NCBI GenBank assembly: GCA_019637095.1
Contig: JAHBWG010000090.1
Span: 1-35,027 of the forward strand
Direction: 5' to 3'
DNA: 35,027 nt
DNA from: Sandaracinaceae bacterium
GTDB lineage: Bacteria > Myxococcota_A > Polyangia > Polyangiales > Sandaracinaceae
Shown here: piece by piece, positions 1 to 6,797 of the stretch
How the letters are laid out: each line of letters starts with the position of its first letter
Numbering within the stretch: the first letter of the stretch is position 1
The notes under the pieces: model-generated
Database searches by the model: none
Told to the model about the DNA's origin: nothing
Seen by the model: the letters and a program-made list of their open reading frames with translations, nothing else
Translations under genes and position numbers: made by a program

Positions 1-694
1 GCGGCGCCGGCTCATCGGCGCGCGGCGTGCCCGCCTCGCGCGCGAGCACGTCGGCGAGCACCGGACCGCCAGGCGGCGCGGGCACCACCTCCTGCTTCGT
101 CTCGACCCAGCGGGGCGGCCGCTCCGGCGCGTCGGCGCGCGCGACGATCCAGCGCGGCGTCGCCGTGGGCCCGAGCCGATCCGTCGAGAGCGTCGCGCGC
201 CGCGGCGGCACGGCGGCCATCGCTCCGAGCGCGCCCGCGAGGAGCGTGACGGTGAGCGCGCCGAGCGCGAGCGTCGAGCGCAGCGCGCGTCGATCCCAGC
301 GCGGCGTGGGCGGCGCGTCCTCGGTCAGCGCGACGCGCAGCCAGAAGCCGTCGAGCGCGAGCCACGCCTCGACGCGCGCGCAGATGGCGGCGCCCGGCAC
401 GAGCCCGCGCGCGCGCGCGATCGGCCGCAGGCGCACGCGCGCCGCGCCGCGCGCGCACGGGTCGGGCGTGACGCAGCCGAGCACGCGCAGGGTGGCGAGG
501 TCGCGCCAGCCGTTCGCCGTGTGCACCCACGCGCGCGCCCGCGGCGGCACGAACAACAGCACGTCGTCGCCCTCGGGCTCGAGCGGCGCGAGCGCGCCGA
601 ACGGCCCGCCCGGATCGAACCGCGCGCCGAGCGGGTGCACGCCCGCGGCGAGGCGCTCGTCGCCCCACGCGAGCTCGCTCTCGACGCTCGGCAC
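1..694 (-). CDS. AgmX/PglI-like single-pass membrane protein, N-terminal part (3' end cut by window)
   Basis: The minus-strand frame opens with GTG at 692-694, directly after an in-frame TGA at 701-703, and stays open to the window edge (231 residues seen). Residues 1-125 form a compact region (ELAWGDERL, VLLFVPP, WVHTANGW) resembling the FHA-like head seen on myxobacterial AgmX/PglI proteins. One hydrophobic segment at about 141-162 is followed by a Pro/Arg/Glu-rich linker, as expected for an inner-membrane protein with an extended periplasmic part. The AgmX/TonB-like C-terminal domain would lie outside the window, so the family call is inference. Amino-acid composition and third-position GC favour this frame over the Arg/Ala-rich overlapping frames. 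It is divergent from the propeller gene starting near 966. Function is unknown; AgmX relatives act in gliding motility or envelope complexes. Confidence 0.6.
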   Translation of the reverse strand, partial: MPSVESELAWGDERLAAGVHPLGARFDPGGPFGALAPLEPEGDDVLLFVPPRARAWVHTANGWRDLATLRVLGCVTPDPCARGAARVRLRPIARARGLVPGAAICARVEAWLALDGFWLRVALTEDAPPTPRWDRRALRSTLALGALTVTLLAGALGAMAAVPPRRATLSTDRLGPTATPRWIVARADAPERPPRWVETKQEVVPAPPGGPVLADVLAREAGTPRADEPAP

Positions 695-952
695 GCACGC
701 TCAGACGCCGCCGCGCGCGCCGAGTTCCTGATGAGCCTCGCGACGCGCCGCGGCGCCCGACGGGAGCTCATCGACAGACCTCGAGGGCAGGGCACGCACC
801 CGGAGGCGCCCCGGGAGCTCGCGTGGCGCATCCCGACCGTGTCCTCGAGTCGCTGCACCTCGCCGTCGACATGGTGTGGCTACGCGAGGCACACCGGCGC
901 ACGCGCGATCCCCTCGCCGTACCGCCGGCGGCTGCCGAGCGCCCCAAAGGCG

Positions 953-958
953 TATGCT
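953..958 (+). promoter_or_regulatory. putative -10 element for the propeller gene
   Basis: TATGCT lies 7 nt before the GTG at 966. The same close spacing of a -10-like hexamer to the start codon recurs at several genes in this window and suggests a leaderless transcript. No convincing -35 is visible. Confidence 0.35.
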
Positions 959-965
959 CGCGTCG

Positions 966-1823
966 GTGCTGACGTACCGCTCGCTCCATGCCGGTGGCGA
1001 CTGGCTGGCCGCCGTTCCGTACGAGGCTCCGCGCACGCTCGAGCTCTTCGCGTGGCGTGACGGAACCCATCTCGCCCGCGTCGAGCTCCCCCTGGAGACC
1101 TCGCCGCATGCGGGGGCGCTCGTGCGCGGCGCGGACCTCTTCGTGCTCGCCGGCTGGCGCGAGGGCCTGGTCGCGCTGGCGATGCCCGGCGGCGCGCCGC
1201 GGTGGGCCTGGCCGGATCTGCGGCACGGCGTCGTGCGCTGGCTCCCGCGTGCAGAACGCATCGCCTTCGTCCGCACTCAGGGCCGCTCCACGGGTCTCCA
1301 CCTCGTGGACCCGACGACCGGTCGGTGGCGCGTGCGCGTCCCGAACGTCACCTGCGCGGCGGATCTCGACGGCCCTGGATCTAGCCTGCTCGTCGCCGGC
1401 GACGCAGGCCCGCCGCTTCGGGTCGAGCGCGACACGGGGCGGGTCCTTCGCCGGTTCGAGCGCGCCACCGCCGACCCCGCGCTGGCGTGCCTCGGCGCGC
1501 ACGGCCTCGCCCTCTTCGCGGGCGAGCGGCTCGACGCGTTCGACCTCGACACGGGCGCGCGCCGATGGTGGTTCGACCCGGGGCCCGGCGAGCGCATCGT
1601 CGCGATGTGCGAGGTCGACGGCGGCGTCGCGTCGATCGCCACGGGCCGCGCCGCGCCGGCGCGCCTGATCGTGTTGGATCCGAGCGGGGCGGTGCGAAGC
1701 GACCGCGAGATCCGCGGCAGCGAGCTCGTCTTCCTCGACGGCGGGCACGTCGCGAGCAACGACGGTACGGTGCGGCGCATCGCCGATCACGCGGTCCTCG
1801 CCACGCTCGTCGCGCCCGCGTGA
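966..1823 (+). CDS. PQQ/WD-like beta-propeller protein
   Basis: This is a 285-residue protein with repeated short beta-strand units of the PQQ/quinoprotein type: LVDPTTGRWRVRVP, VERDTGRVLRRF, FDLDTGARRWWFDPG and VLDPSGAVRSDREI. These D-x-x-T/S-G-x units are typical of propeller blades that accumulate scaffold or sensor functions. No signal peptide or membrane helix is visible, so it is probably cytoplasmic. The start is chosen at GTG 966 because TATGCT at 953-958 gives a -10 element 7 nt upstream; an in-frame ATG at 954 (adding MLAS) has AAAGG only 3 nt before it and is the alternative. A longer in-frame extension to 876 is Arg/Ala-rich and unlikely. It runs convergently towards the DUF6940 gene. 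Specific function is not recognisable. Confidence 0.8.
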   Translation: MLTYRSLHAGGDWLAAVPYEAPRTLELFAWRDGTHLARVELPLETSPHAGALVRGADLFVLAGWREGLVALAMPGGAPRWAWPDLRHGVVRWLPRAERIAFVRTQGRSTGLHLVDPTTGRWRVRVPNVTCAADLDGPGSSLLVAGDAGPPLRVERDTGRVLRRFERATADPALACLGAHGLALFAGERLDAFDLDTGARRWWFDPGPGERIVAMCEVDGGVASIATGRAAPARLIVLDPSGAVRSDREIRGSELVFLDGGHVASNDGTVRRIADHAVLATLVAPA

Positions 1824-1875
1824 GCGGCGCGAGGGCGAGCCGCGGCAACGCCCGGATCGGCTCGACAGGCCTTCA

Positions 1876-2463
1876 TCAGCGAGCGTAGCGGGCGTAGTGG
1901 AAGCCCTTCGCGCTCGTCCCGACGCGGATGGAGAACCACGACGCGCCGGGCGCGGACGAGCTCAGGCACACCGCCTGGGTGGCGAGCGCCTTCTGGGCCG
2001 TCTGCGCGACCGCGAGCAGGAGCGCGTCCTGCTGCGCGACGTGGATGCGCCGCAGAAACGTGGACAGGTCGCTGTACCACCCCTCGACCTGCCTCGGGGC
2101 CGGCGCGACGAGCGTCCCGTTCCCGTCGGGGCTGTCGAAGACCGCGACGCTCGCGCCGTCGTCGAAGTGCGCCGCGTACGTGGCCGGGTCGATCTTGACC
2201 TTCTTCGGGACGGACACCTCGGTGAGCGCGCACTCGAAGTCGCCCGCGCGGTTGCAGCAGGGCGTCTCGAGGACGAACGCGCGCGCGTCGGTCTCGGCGA
2301 TCAGAGAGATGAACTGGGCGCGCAGGCTCGGCTCGGCCACGAGGTCGTCGATCACCTGCCCGACGCTCATGCGATCGGCCATCGAGTCGATGAACCAGAA
2401 GATCGATGTGCGCGCGTTCGCCCGCTGCCGGCGCACGTGCCACTCCTTCGCTGGCTTGCTCAC
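1876..2463 (-). CDS. DUF6940-like protein
   Basis: This is a 195-residue soluble protein. The order of motifs (a VLETPCC stretch near residue 67, AAHFDDGASVAVFDSPDG, then a C-terminal GASWFSIRVGTSAKGFHYAR) matches what I recall of DUF6940 proteins, where the middle is usually an ETPP stretch and the end a W-x-x-V/I-R-x-D-x-x-x-K-Y-Y segment. The family has no known biochemical role to my knowledge. The start is GTG at 2461-2463, supported by a good promoter (TTCACT, 17 bp, TACAGT) ending 6 nt before the codon. No signal peptide is visible. It lies downstream of, and in the same direction as, the amidohydrolase gene but has its own promoter, so it is probably an independent unit. The family assignment is from memory of the pattern, without a search. 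Confidence 0.7.
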   Translation of the reverse strand: MSKPAKEWHVRRQRANARTSIFWFIDSMADRMSVGQVIDDLVAEPSLRAQFISLIAETDARAFVLETPCCNRAGDFECALTEVSVPKKVKIDPATYAAHFDDGASVAVFDSPDGNGTLVAPAPRQVEGWYSDLSTFLRRIHVAQQDALLLAVAQTAQKALATQAVCLSSSAPGASWFSIRVGTSAKGFHYARYAR

Positions 2464-2469
2464 GCGGGC

Positions 2470-2498
2470 ACTGTATCCGCCGAGCGCGGTGGAGTGAA
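2470..2498 (-). promoter_or_regulatory. sigma-70-like promoter of the DUF6940-like gene
   Basis: On the minus strand, TTCACT (2498-2493), a 17-bp spacer and TACAGT (2475-2470) lie just before the GTG at 2463, leaving 6 nt between -10 and start codon. Transcription would start about at the start codon, giving a leaderless mRNA. Confidence 0.5.
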
Positions 2499-2627
2499 CC
2501 CAGCGCGCCGGTTTCGAGGCGAGCCACGGCGCGGGCGAGGTAGGTCGCGTTCAGCGCGCAGCGGCCCGCGTCGGTCGCTCGCGCGCCGCTCGGGACCGCG
2601 CAGTACGCGCGGGGCCAGCGCCCGCCT

Positions 2628-3878
2628 TCATCCTGGCGACTTCTCGAGGGCGCCGCTCTTCCAGACGTGGGTCACGTTCGCGGGGTCGGAGAGCACGGCG
2701 ATGTCCGCGAGGGGGTCGGCGCGCACGCCGATCACGTCCGCGTCCCAGCCCGCGAGGAGCTGACCGGCCTTGCGCGCCTGCGGGCCGACGGTGAGCGGGC
2801 CGTTGGCGGTCGCGGCCTCGATCGCGGCGAGCGGCGTCATCCCCGCCTCGACGAGCAGGACGAGCTCGAGCCCGTGCAGGCCCCACGGCAGCGCGGTGTC
2901 CGCGCCGCACGTGATGCTGTCGGTCCCGAGCGCGATCGTCACGCCGCGGCGGACCGCGAGCTCGATCGCGCGCTTGTGGATGTCGCCGGTCGCGACGAGC
3001 TTCTGGTAGGCGTAGTCGGGCAGCCCCGTGCGCTGGCCGTGCTCGAGCATCCGCACCTTCACGAAGCGCGTCGTGACGAGCACCGCGCCCGCGGCCTTCA
3101 TCGCGTCGGCCGCCTCCTCGTCGAGGTACGTGCCGTGCTCGATCGTCCGCACGCCGGCGCGCAGCGCGGCCATGATCCCCGCCTTGCCGTGGCAGTGCGC
3201 GGCGACCACGCGCTCGGCGCGCGCCGCCTCCTCCACGATCACCCGCAGCTCGTGATCGGTGAACTGCTGGTGCATCGGGTCGTCGTACTCGGTGAGCACG
3301 CCGCCCGACGCGCAGATCTTCACGACCTTGGCGTTGCGACGGAGCTGGAGGCGCACCGCGCGCAGGCACTCCGCCTCGCCGTCGCAGGTGCGCAGCCAGC
3401 CCGCGCGCTCCGCGAGATCGGTCACGCAGCCCGTCGAGTAGGTGTGCAGGTCCGCGTGCCCGCCCGTCTGCGAGATCAGGTCGCCCGCCGCGTAGATGTG
3501 CGGGCCGCGCGCGGTGCCCTCGTCGATCACGCGCGCGACGTGCACGCCGTAGCCGCCGACCTCGCGCACGCTGGTGAAGCCCGCGTCGAGCGCGCGGGCC
3601 GCGTCGATCACCGAGCGCGCGGCGGCGACGGGCACCGGCACGCGCATCACGTCGTCGAGGCTGGTGCGCGTGAGGCCGGTGAGGTGGACGTGGCAGTCCC
3701 AGAGCCCCGGCAGCACCGTGTCGACGCGGTGCGTGGGCAGGCGCCCGCTCGTGTCGGGGGCGCTCGCGCGCGGGCCCACCCAGTCGATGCGCCCCTCGGA
3801 CAGGATCACGCACGCGTCGTGGAGGACCTCGCCGCGGCCGGGCACCAGCTGGCGAGCCTCGATGCGATGGCCAGTCAT
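2628..3878 (-). CDS. amidohydrolase, imidazolonepropionase/Xaa-Pro dipeptidase-like
   Basis: This is a 416-residue metal-dependent hydrolase of the amidohydrolase superfamily with a binuclear-zinc site. Visible ligands are the HVH pair at 63/65 (PGLWDCHVHL), a Lys in VVKICASGG at 187 (expected to be carbamylated), His 228/230 in AAHCHGKAG, His 248 in IEHGTYLD, and the Asp of ALGTDS. The SQTGGHAD segment near 136-143 is typical of the prolidase-like branch that hydrolyses N-acyl or Xaa-Pro/Xaa-Arg dipeptides. No signal peptide is visible, so it is probably cytoplasmic. The start is ATG 3876-3878, 8 nt after a TAACGA -10-like hexamer; a GTG 18 nt upstream lies within that promoter region. It is divergent from the PRC-barrel gene. 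The precise substrate cannot be told from sequence alone. Confidence 0.9.
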   Translation of the reverse strand: MTGHRIEARQLVPGRGEVLHDACVILSEGRIDWVGPRASAPDTSGRLPTHRVDTVLPGLWDCHVHLTGLTRTSLDDVMRVPVPVAAARSVIDAARALDAGFTSVREVGGYGVHVARVIDEGTARGPHIYAAGDLISQTGGHADLHTYSTGCVTDLAERAGWLRTCDGEAECLRAVRLQLRRNAKVVKICASGGVLTEYDDPMHQQFTDHELRVIVEEAARAERVVAAHCHGKAGIMAALRAGVRTIEHGTYLDEEAADAMKAAGAVLVTTRFVKVRMLEHGQRTGLPDYAYQKLVATGDIHKRAIELAVRRGVTIALGTDSITCGADTALPWGLHGLELVLLVEAGMTPLAAIEAATANGPLTVGPQARKAGQLLAGWDADVIGVRADPLADIAVLSDPANVTHVWKSGALEKSPG

Positions 3879-3886
3879 ATGGGGGC

Positions 3887-3892
3887 TCGTTA
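3887..3892 (-). promoter_or_regulatory. putative -10 element of the amidohydrolase gene
   Basis: TAACGA on the minus strand lies 8 nt before the ATG at 3878. A weak TTCGTC lies 18 bp further upstream (3916-3911). It faces the PRC-barrel promoter. Confidence 0.3.
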
Positions 3893-3921
3893 CCACACGC
3901 CTCGCGCGAAGACGAACGTGG

Positions 3922-3927
3922 TATGAG
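3922..3927 (+). promoter_or_regulatory. putative -10 element of the PRC-barrel gene
   Basis: TATGAG lies 7 nt before the ATG at 3935. The upstream in-frame ATG at 3923 falls inside this element, which argues for 3935 as the true start. No good -35 is visible. Confidence 0.35.
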
Positions 3928-3934
3928 TCGCCCC

Positions 3935-4267
3935 ATGAGCGAGATCCGGTTCTCGGACCTGAAGGGCAAGGGCGTCCTCACACAGGACGGGCGCATCTGT
4001 GGCGAGATCACCGACGTCGTCCTCGACCACGGCTCGTGGGGCGTCCCGGCGATCGTCGTGAAGCTCGAGCGCGAGCTCCTCGAGCTGTTCGCGATGAAGA
4101 AGCCGATGTTCGGCTCGCAGACGATCCGCGTGCAGACGGGTCACGTCAGCGGCGTCGGCGACAAGGTGATCCTCCACAAATCGCTCGCCGATCTGAGCGC
4201 GCTCTACCGCGACGGGAGCGACTCGTCGGTCGTGGCGGAGGAGGGGGGCGAGGGCGCGTCCGAGTAG
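3935..4267 (+). CDS. PRC-barrel domain protein
   Basis: This is a small (110-residue) single-domain protein. The N-terminal half reads KGKGVLTQDGRICGEITDVV followed by LDHGSWGVPAIVVKL, the standard PRC-barrel beta-rich pattern (a G-K-x-V-x-T-x-D-G-x-x-x-G motif). The second half, GSQTIRVQTGHVSGVGDKVIL, resembles archaeal and bacterial stand-alone PRC-barrel proteins. The last 20 residues are acidic and probably disordered. PRC-barrels mediate protein interaction in RNA processing (RimM) and photosynthetic reaction centres; stand-alone copies have no defined role. The start is ATG 3935, using the -10 at 3922-3927; ATG 3923 is the alternative (four more residues). It ends 10 bp before the convergent YcxB-like gene. 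Confidence 0.8.
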   Translation: MSEIRFSDLKGKGVLTQDGRICGEITDVVLDHGSWGVPAIVVKLERELLELFAMKKPMFGSQTIRVQTGHVSGVGDKVILHKSLADLSALYRDGSDSSVVAEEGGEGASE

Positions 4268-4277
4268 CCCGCCGCGC

Positions 4278-4820
4278 TCACTCCTCCCAGCGCGTGTGGG
4301 CGCGGAGCAGCTCGCGCAGGGCGATGGGATCCTCGACGACCCGGAGCGGGATCGTCGCGCGGCTCCCGCCCCGCAGCTCGTACCAGACGTACTCCTTCGA
4401 CGCGCCCGCGCGCACGACGTCCGGCCACGCGATCTCCTGCTTCACGGTGCCGTCGTCGATGCGGATGCCGCTCGGGCCGACGCGCACCTCGAGCTCGACC
4501 TTCGCTCGGCCGCTCTTGGCGCGCCGATCGCGGAGCATGCGCGCCCCGAGCAGCGGCTTGAGCGCGTACCAGAGCCCCATCACGATCGCGGCGCCGCCGA
4601 CGATCCGGCTCACGAGCTCCTCGCTGCGGGTCAGCCCGAGGCCGAGCAGGATGAAGCACGGGCCGCCGACCACGCGCCACACGCGCCAGCCCGGCCGCCG
4701 GTAGTACTCGCGCAGCCACGCGCGCGCGTACTCGTCGTCCGAGAGCGCGAACCGGTACGCCAGCCCGCGCTCCGCCGGCGTCGCCTTCTTCTTCCTCTTC
4801 TTGTCGGAGCGCGGGCTCAC
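4278..4820 (-). CDS. YcxB-like membrane protein
   Basis: This is a 180-residue protein with a Lys/Arg-rich N-terminus (SDKKRKKK), the sequence YRFALSDDEYARAWLREYYRR, and two adjacent hydrophobic segments at about residues 48-62 and 70-87. A C-terminal soluble part follows with VELEVRVGPSGIRIDDG and IAWPDVVRAGASKEYVWYEL, which is the YcxB-like C-terminal pattern. It is probably an inner-membrane protein of unknown function. The start is GTG at 4818-4820, whose last bases overlap the TGA (4817-4819) of the protease gene in a 4-nt GTGA overlap. It is therefore almost certainly translated by coupling from the upstream protease mRNA. No independent promoter or ribosome site is visible. The frame is open further upstream inside the protease gene, but that extension is Arg-rich antisense-like sequence. 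Confidence 0.85.
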   Translation of the reverse strand: MSPRSDKKRKKKATPAERGLAYRFALSDDEYARAWLREYYRRPGWRVWRVVGGPCFILLGLGLTRSEELVSRIVGGAAIVMGLWYALKPLLGARMLRDRRAKSGRAKVELEVRVGPSGIRIDDGTVKQEIAWPDVVRAGASKEYVWYELRGGSRATIPLRVVEDPIALRELLRAHTRWEE

Positions 4821-6631
4821 TCGGGCAGCGCGCGCGCCCGCGCGAGGGCCCGCTCCTCGTGCGCGATCCGGCCGTAGAACGGCGCGCCGATCGGCTCGCC
4901 GGTCTCGCGCACGATCGTGATCACCTCGGAGGGCGTGAGGCGCGGGCGCACCGCGAGGATCTTCGTCGCGAGGTTGGCGAGGTTGGGCGCGGCCATCGAG
5001 GTGCCGCTCAGCGGGACGGTCTGCCCGTTCGGGATGAGGCTCGGCACCTCGACGCCCCAGTCGAAGACCTGCACGAGCTCCGGGTTGCTGTTCGTGAACG
5101 TCGCCCACTCGCCGAAGCGATCGACGGCGCCGATGGTGATCAGGTTCGGCAGCGACAGCGCGGCGGGGACGTCCCCGTACTCGACGATGTCGCGGTTGGA
5201 GTTGCCCGCGGCCACCACGAAGAGCGTGTCCGGGCAGCTCGCGATCACCTCGCGCCAGCTCTCGGTGCGGTGCTGGTGGACGAGCTCGGCGCGCGCGCGC
5301 ACCGCCGCGTCGGTCGGGTAGGCGTCCTGCTCGTAGCGGAGCTGGTTCTCGACGTAGTCGCGCCCGAAGCCGAGCGAGGCGTTGACGACGCGGACGCGGT
5401 GCTCGCGCACGAAGCGCGCGATGGCGCGGACGTTCTCGCGCTCGGCGGCGAGCTCGGCGTCGGTCGGGCCGCGCTGATGGTAGAGGCGCGCCTCGCCGGC
5501 CCACGCGCTGCGGAACACCGCGACGCGCGCCAAGGGGACGCCGGCGAGCATAATCCCGGCGACGTGCGTGCCGTGCGCCCACTCGCCGACCGCGTCGAGG
5601 TTCTGCTCGAGCGCCTCGAGGGCCGCCGCGTCCTGCGCCGCGCCCATCAGCCCGAGCACGCGCTGCGCCGCCTCCGTGGAGGCGAGCCCGGCGCGCAGGT
5701 CCATGATCCCGCGCAGGAACGGCGCGTACTCGGTGACCACCGCCTCGCCCGGCTCGTAGGTCAGGCCGCGCTGTCCCTCCGTCGGATCGGAGACGACGCC
5801 GTGCGATCCATCGGGCGCGGTGAAGAGCTGCGCCGCGAAGAGATCCTCCGCGACGCCCGTGTCCCAGACCGCGACGACGAGCGGCCGCGCGTCCGCCGCG
5901 CCCGTGAGATCGACGGTCGAGAACGCGTACGCGGCGGGCTCCGGCTGCGCGTCGTGCGCGGCGCGCACCTCGTCGATCACCGCGAGGAACATCGGCCGGT
6001 TCGCCACGATCGGGCGCAGGATCGCGTCGTAGAAGAGGGCGCTCGTCGCGGTGTCGAGCGACAGCAGCTGCGAGCGCACGCGATCGACGCGCGCGTCGAT
6101 CTGCCCCTCGTTCTGGAAGAGCTGGAACACCACGGTGGCGCCGCCGAAGCGGTTGCGCGGCAGCGCTTCGAACACGGCGCGGATCGCGGCGCGCGCCTCG
6201 TCGTCGCTCCCGGCGCGGCGGCGCGCGAGCTCCGAGAGCAGCGTCGTGCCGACGTAGGCGTTGTTCCGGTTGCGCGCGCGCTCGCGCACGAGGCGCACGA
6301 GACCCTGCGCGAGATCGGGCTCGCCGGCGGCCGCCGCCGCGACCGCGAGGTTGATCACCTGCTCCGAGACGCGATCGCCGAGGGCCGGCGCGGCGCTCGG
6401 GTCGGCCGCCCACGCCGCGAGCTGGTCCACGTCGAGGCTCGGCTCGACCTCGCGGATGCGCGCGATCGCGCCGTCGCGGACCACCGCGACGAGGTCGGCG
6501 CCTCCCCAGCCGGTCGCCTCGCCGCCGGCGCTGCCGCCGTGATCGGTGCCGTCGCCGTCGCTCGGGCCGCCGCAGCCGAGCGCGAGGAGCGCGCCGAGCA
6601 GCGGGCCGGCGAGAGAGTGTGCTCGCTTCAT
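4817..6631 (-). CDS. subtilisin-like (S8) serine protease, lipoprotein
   Basis: This is a 604-residue peptidase S8 protein. It starts with a lipoprotein-type signal (MKRAHSLAGPLLGALLALGC, Cys 20, so probably lipid-anchored). A Gly/Asp-rich linker and a helical region of about 180 residues without a recognised domain follow. The catalytic triad is Asp 257 in VVAVWDTGV, His 353 in HGTHVAGIM and Ser 545 in SGTSMAAPNLAN, with oxyanion Asn 477 in VVAAGNSNR, so the enzyme looks intact. The usual subtilisin spacing is stretched by about 80 residues between Asp and His and about 120 between His and Asn. The start is ATG 6629-6631; an upstream extension has no signal and is Arg-rich. It is co-transcribed with the YcxB-like gene and divergent from the PPC-repeat gene. 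Confidence 0.92.
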   Translation of the reverse strand: MKRAHSLAGPLLGALLALGCGGPSDGDGTDHGGSAGGEATGWGGADLVAVVRDGAIARIREVEPSLDVDQLAAWAADPSAAPALGDRVSEQVINLAVAAAAAGEPDLAQGLVRLVRERARNRNNAYVGTTLLSELARRRAGSDDEARAAIRAVFEALPRNRFGGATVVFQLFQNEGQIDARVDRVRSQLLSLDTATSALFYDAILRPIVANRPMFLAVIDEVRAAHDAQPEPAAYAFSTVDLTGAADARPLVVAVWDTGVAEDLFAAQLFTAPDGSHGVVSDPTEGQRGLTYEPGEAVVTEYAPFLRGIMDLRAGLASTEAAQRVLGLMGAAQDAAALEALEQNLDAVGEWAHGTHVAGIMLAGVPLARVAVFRSAWAGEARLYHQRGPTDAELAAERENVRAIARFVREHRVRVVNASLGFGRDYVENQLRYEQDAYPTDAAVRARAELVHQHRTESWREVIASCPDTLFVVAAGNSNRDIVEYGDVPAALSLPNLITIGAVDRFGEWATFTNSNPELVQVFDWGVEVPSLIPNGQTVPLSGTSMAAPNLANLATKILAVRPRLTPSEVITIVRETGEPIGAPFYGRIAHEERALARARALPE

Positions 6632-6689
6632 GGGCGCGCATTCGAGCGCAGCCCTCGGCCTCGCGCAAGCGGTCGCCCGAAGCGAGGGC

Positions 6690-6718
6690 TTGCGCCGGAG
6701 GGCGTGCGGCGTTGTAAT
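6690..6718 (+). promoter_or_regulatory. sigma-70-like promoter of the PPC-repeat gene
   Basis: TTGCGC (6690-6695), a 17-bp spacer and TGTAAT (6713-6718) form a well-spaced promoter, leaving a leader of about 70 nt before the ATG at 6798. It overlaps the oppositely directed protease promoter. Confidence 0.5.
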
Positions 6719-6738
6719 CCGCGCGAGGTGGGCGTGAA
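6711..6738 (-). promoter_or_regulatory. sigma-70-like promoter of the protease-ycxB unit
   Basis: On the minus strand, TTCACG (6738-6733), a 16-bp spacer and TACAAC (6716-6711) point towards the protease gene, with a leader of about 75 nt. The two divergent -10 boxes share bases 6713-6716, so the two genes probably compete for polymerase or are co-regulated. Confidence 0.4.
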
Positions 6739-6797
6739 TGATCGGCGTGGGTCGATCGTCGATGCCTCCGCGAGTCGAGCGAGAGCCGGGAGCCACG

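Noticed and set aside
704-952. possible small gene between the edge gene and the propeller gene
   Set aside because: Frames here are short or Arg-rich without a ribosome site. I see only promoter space.
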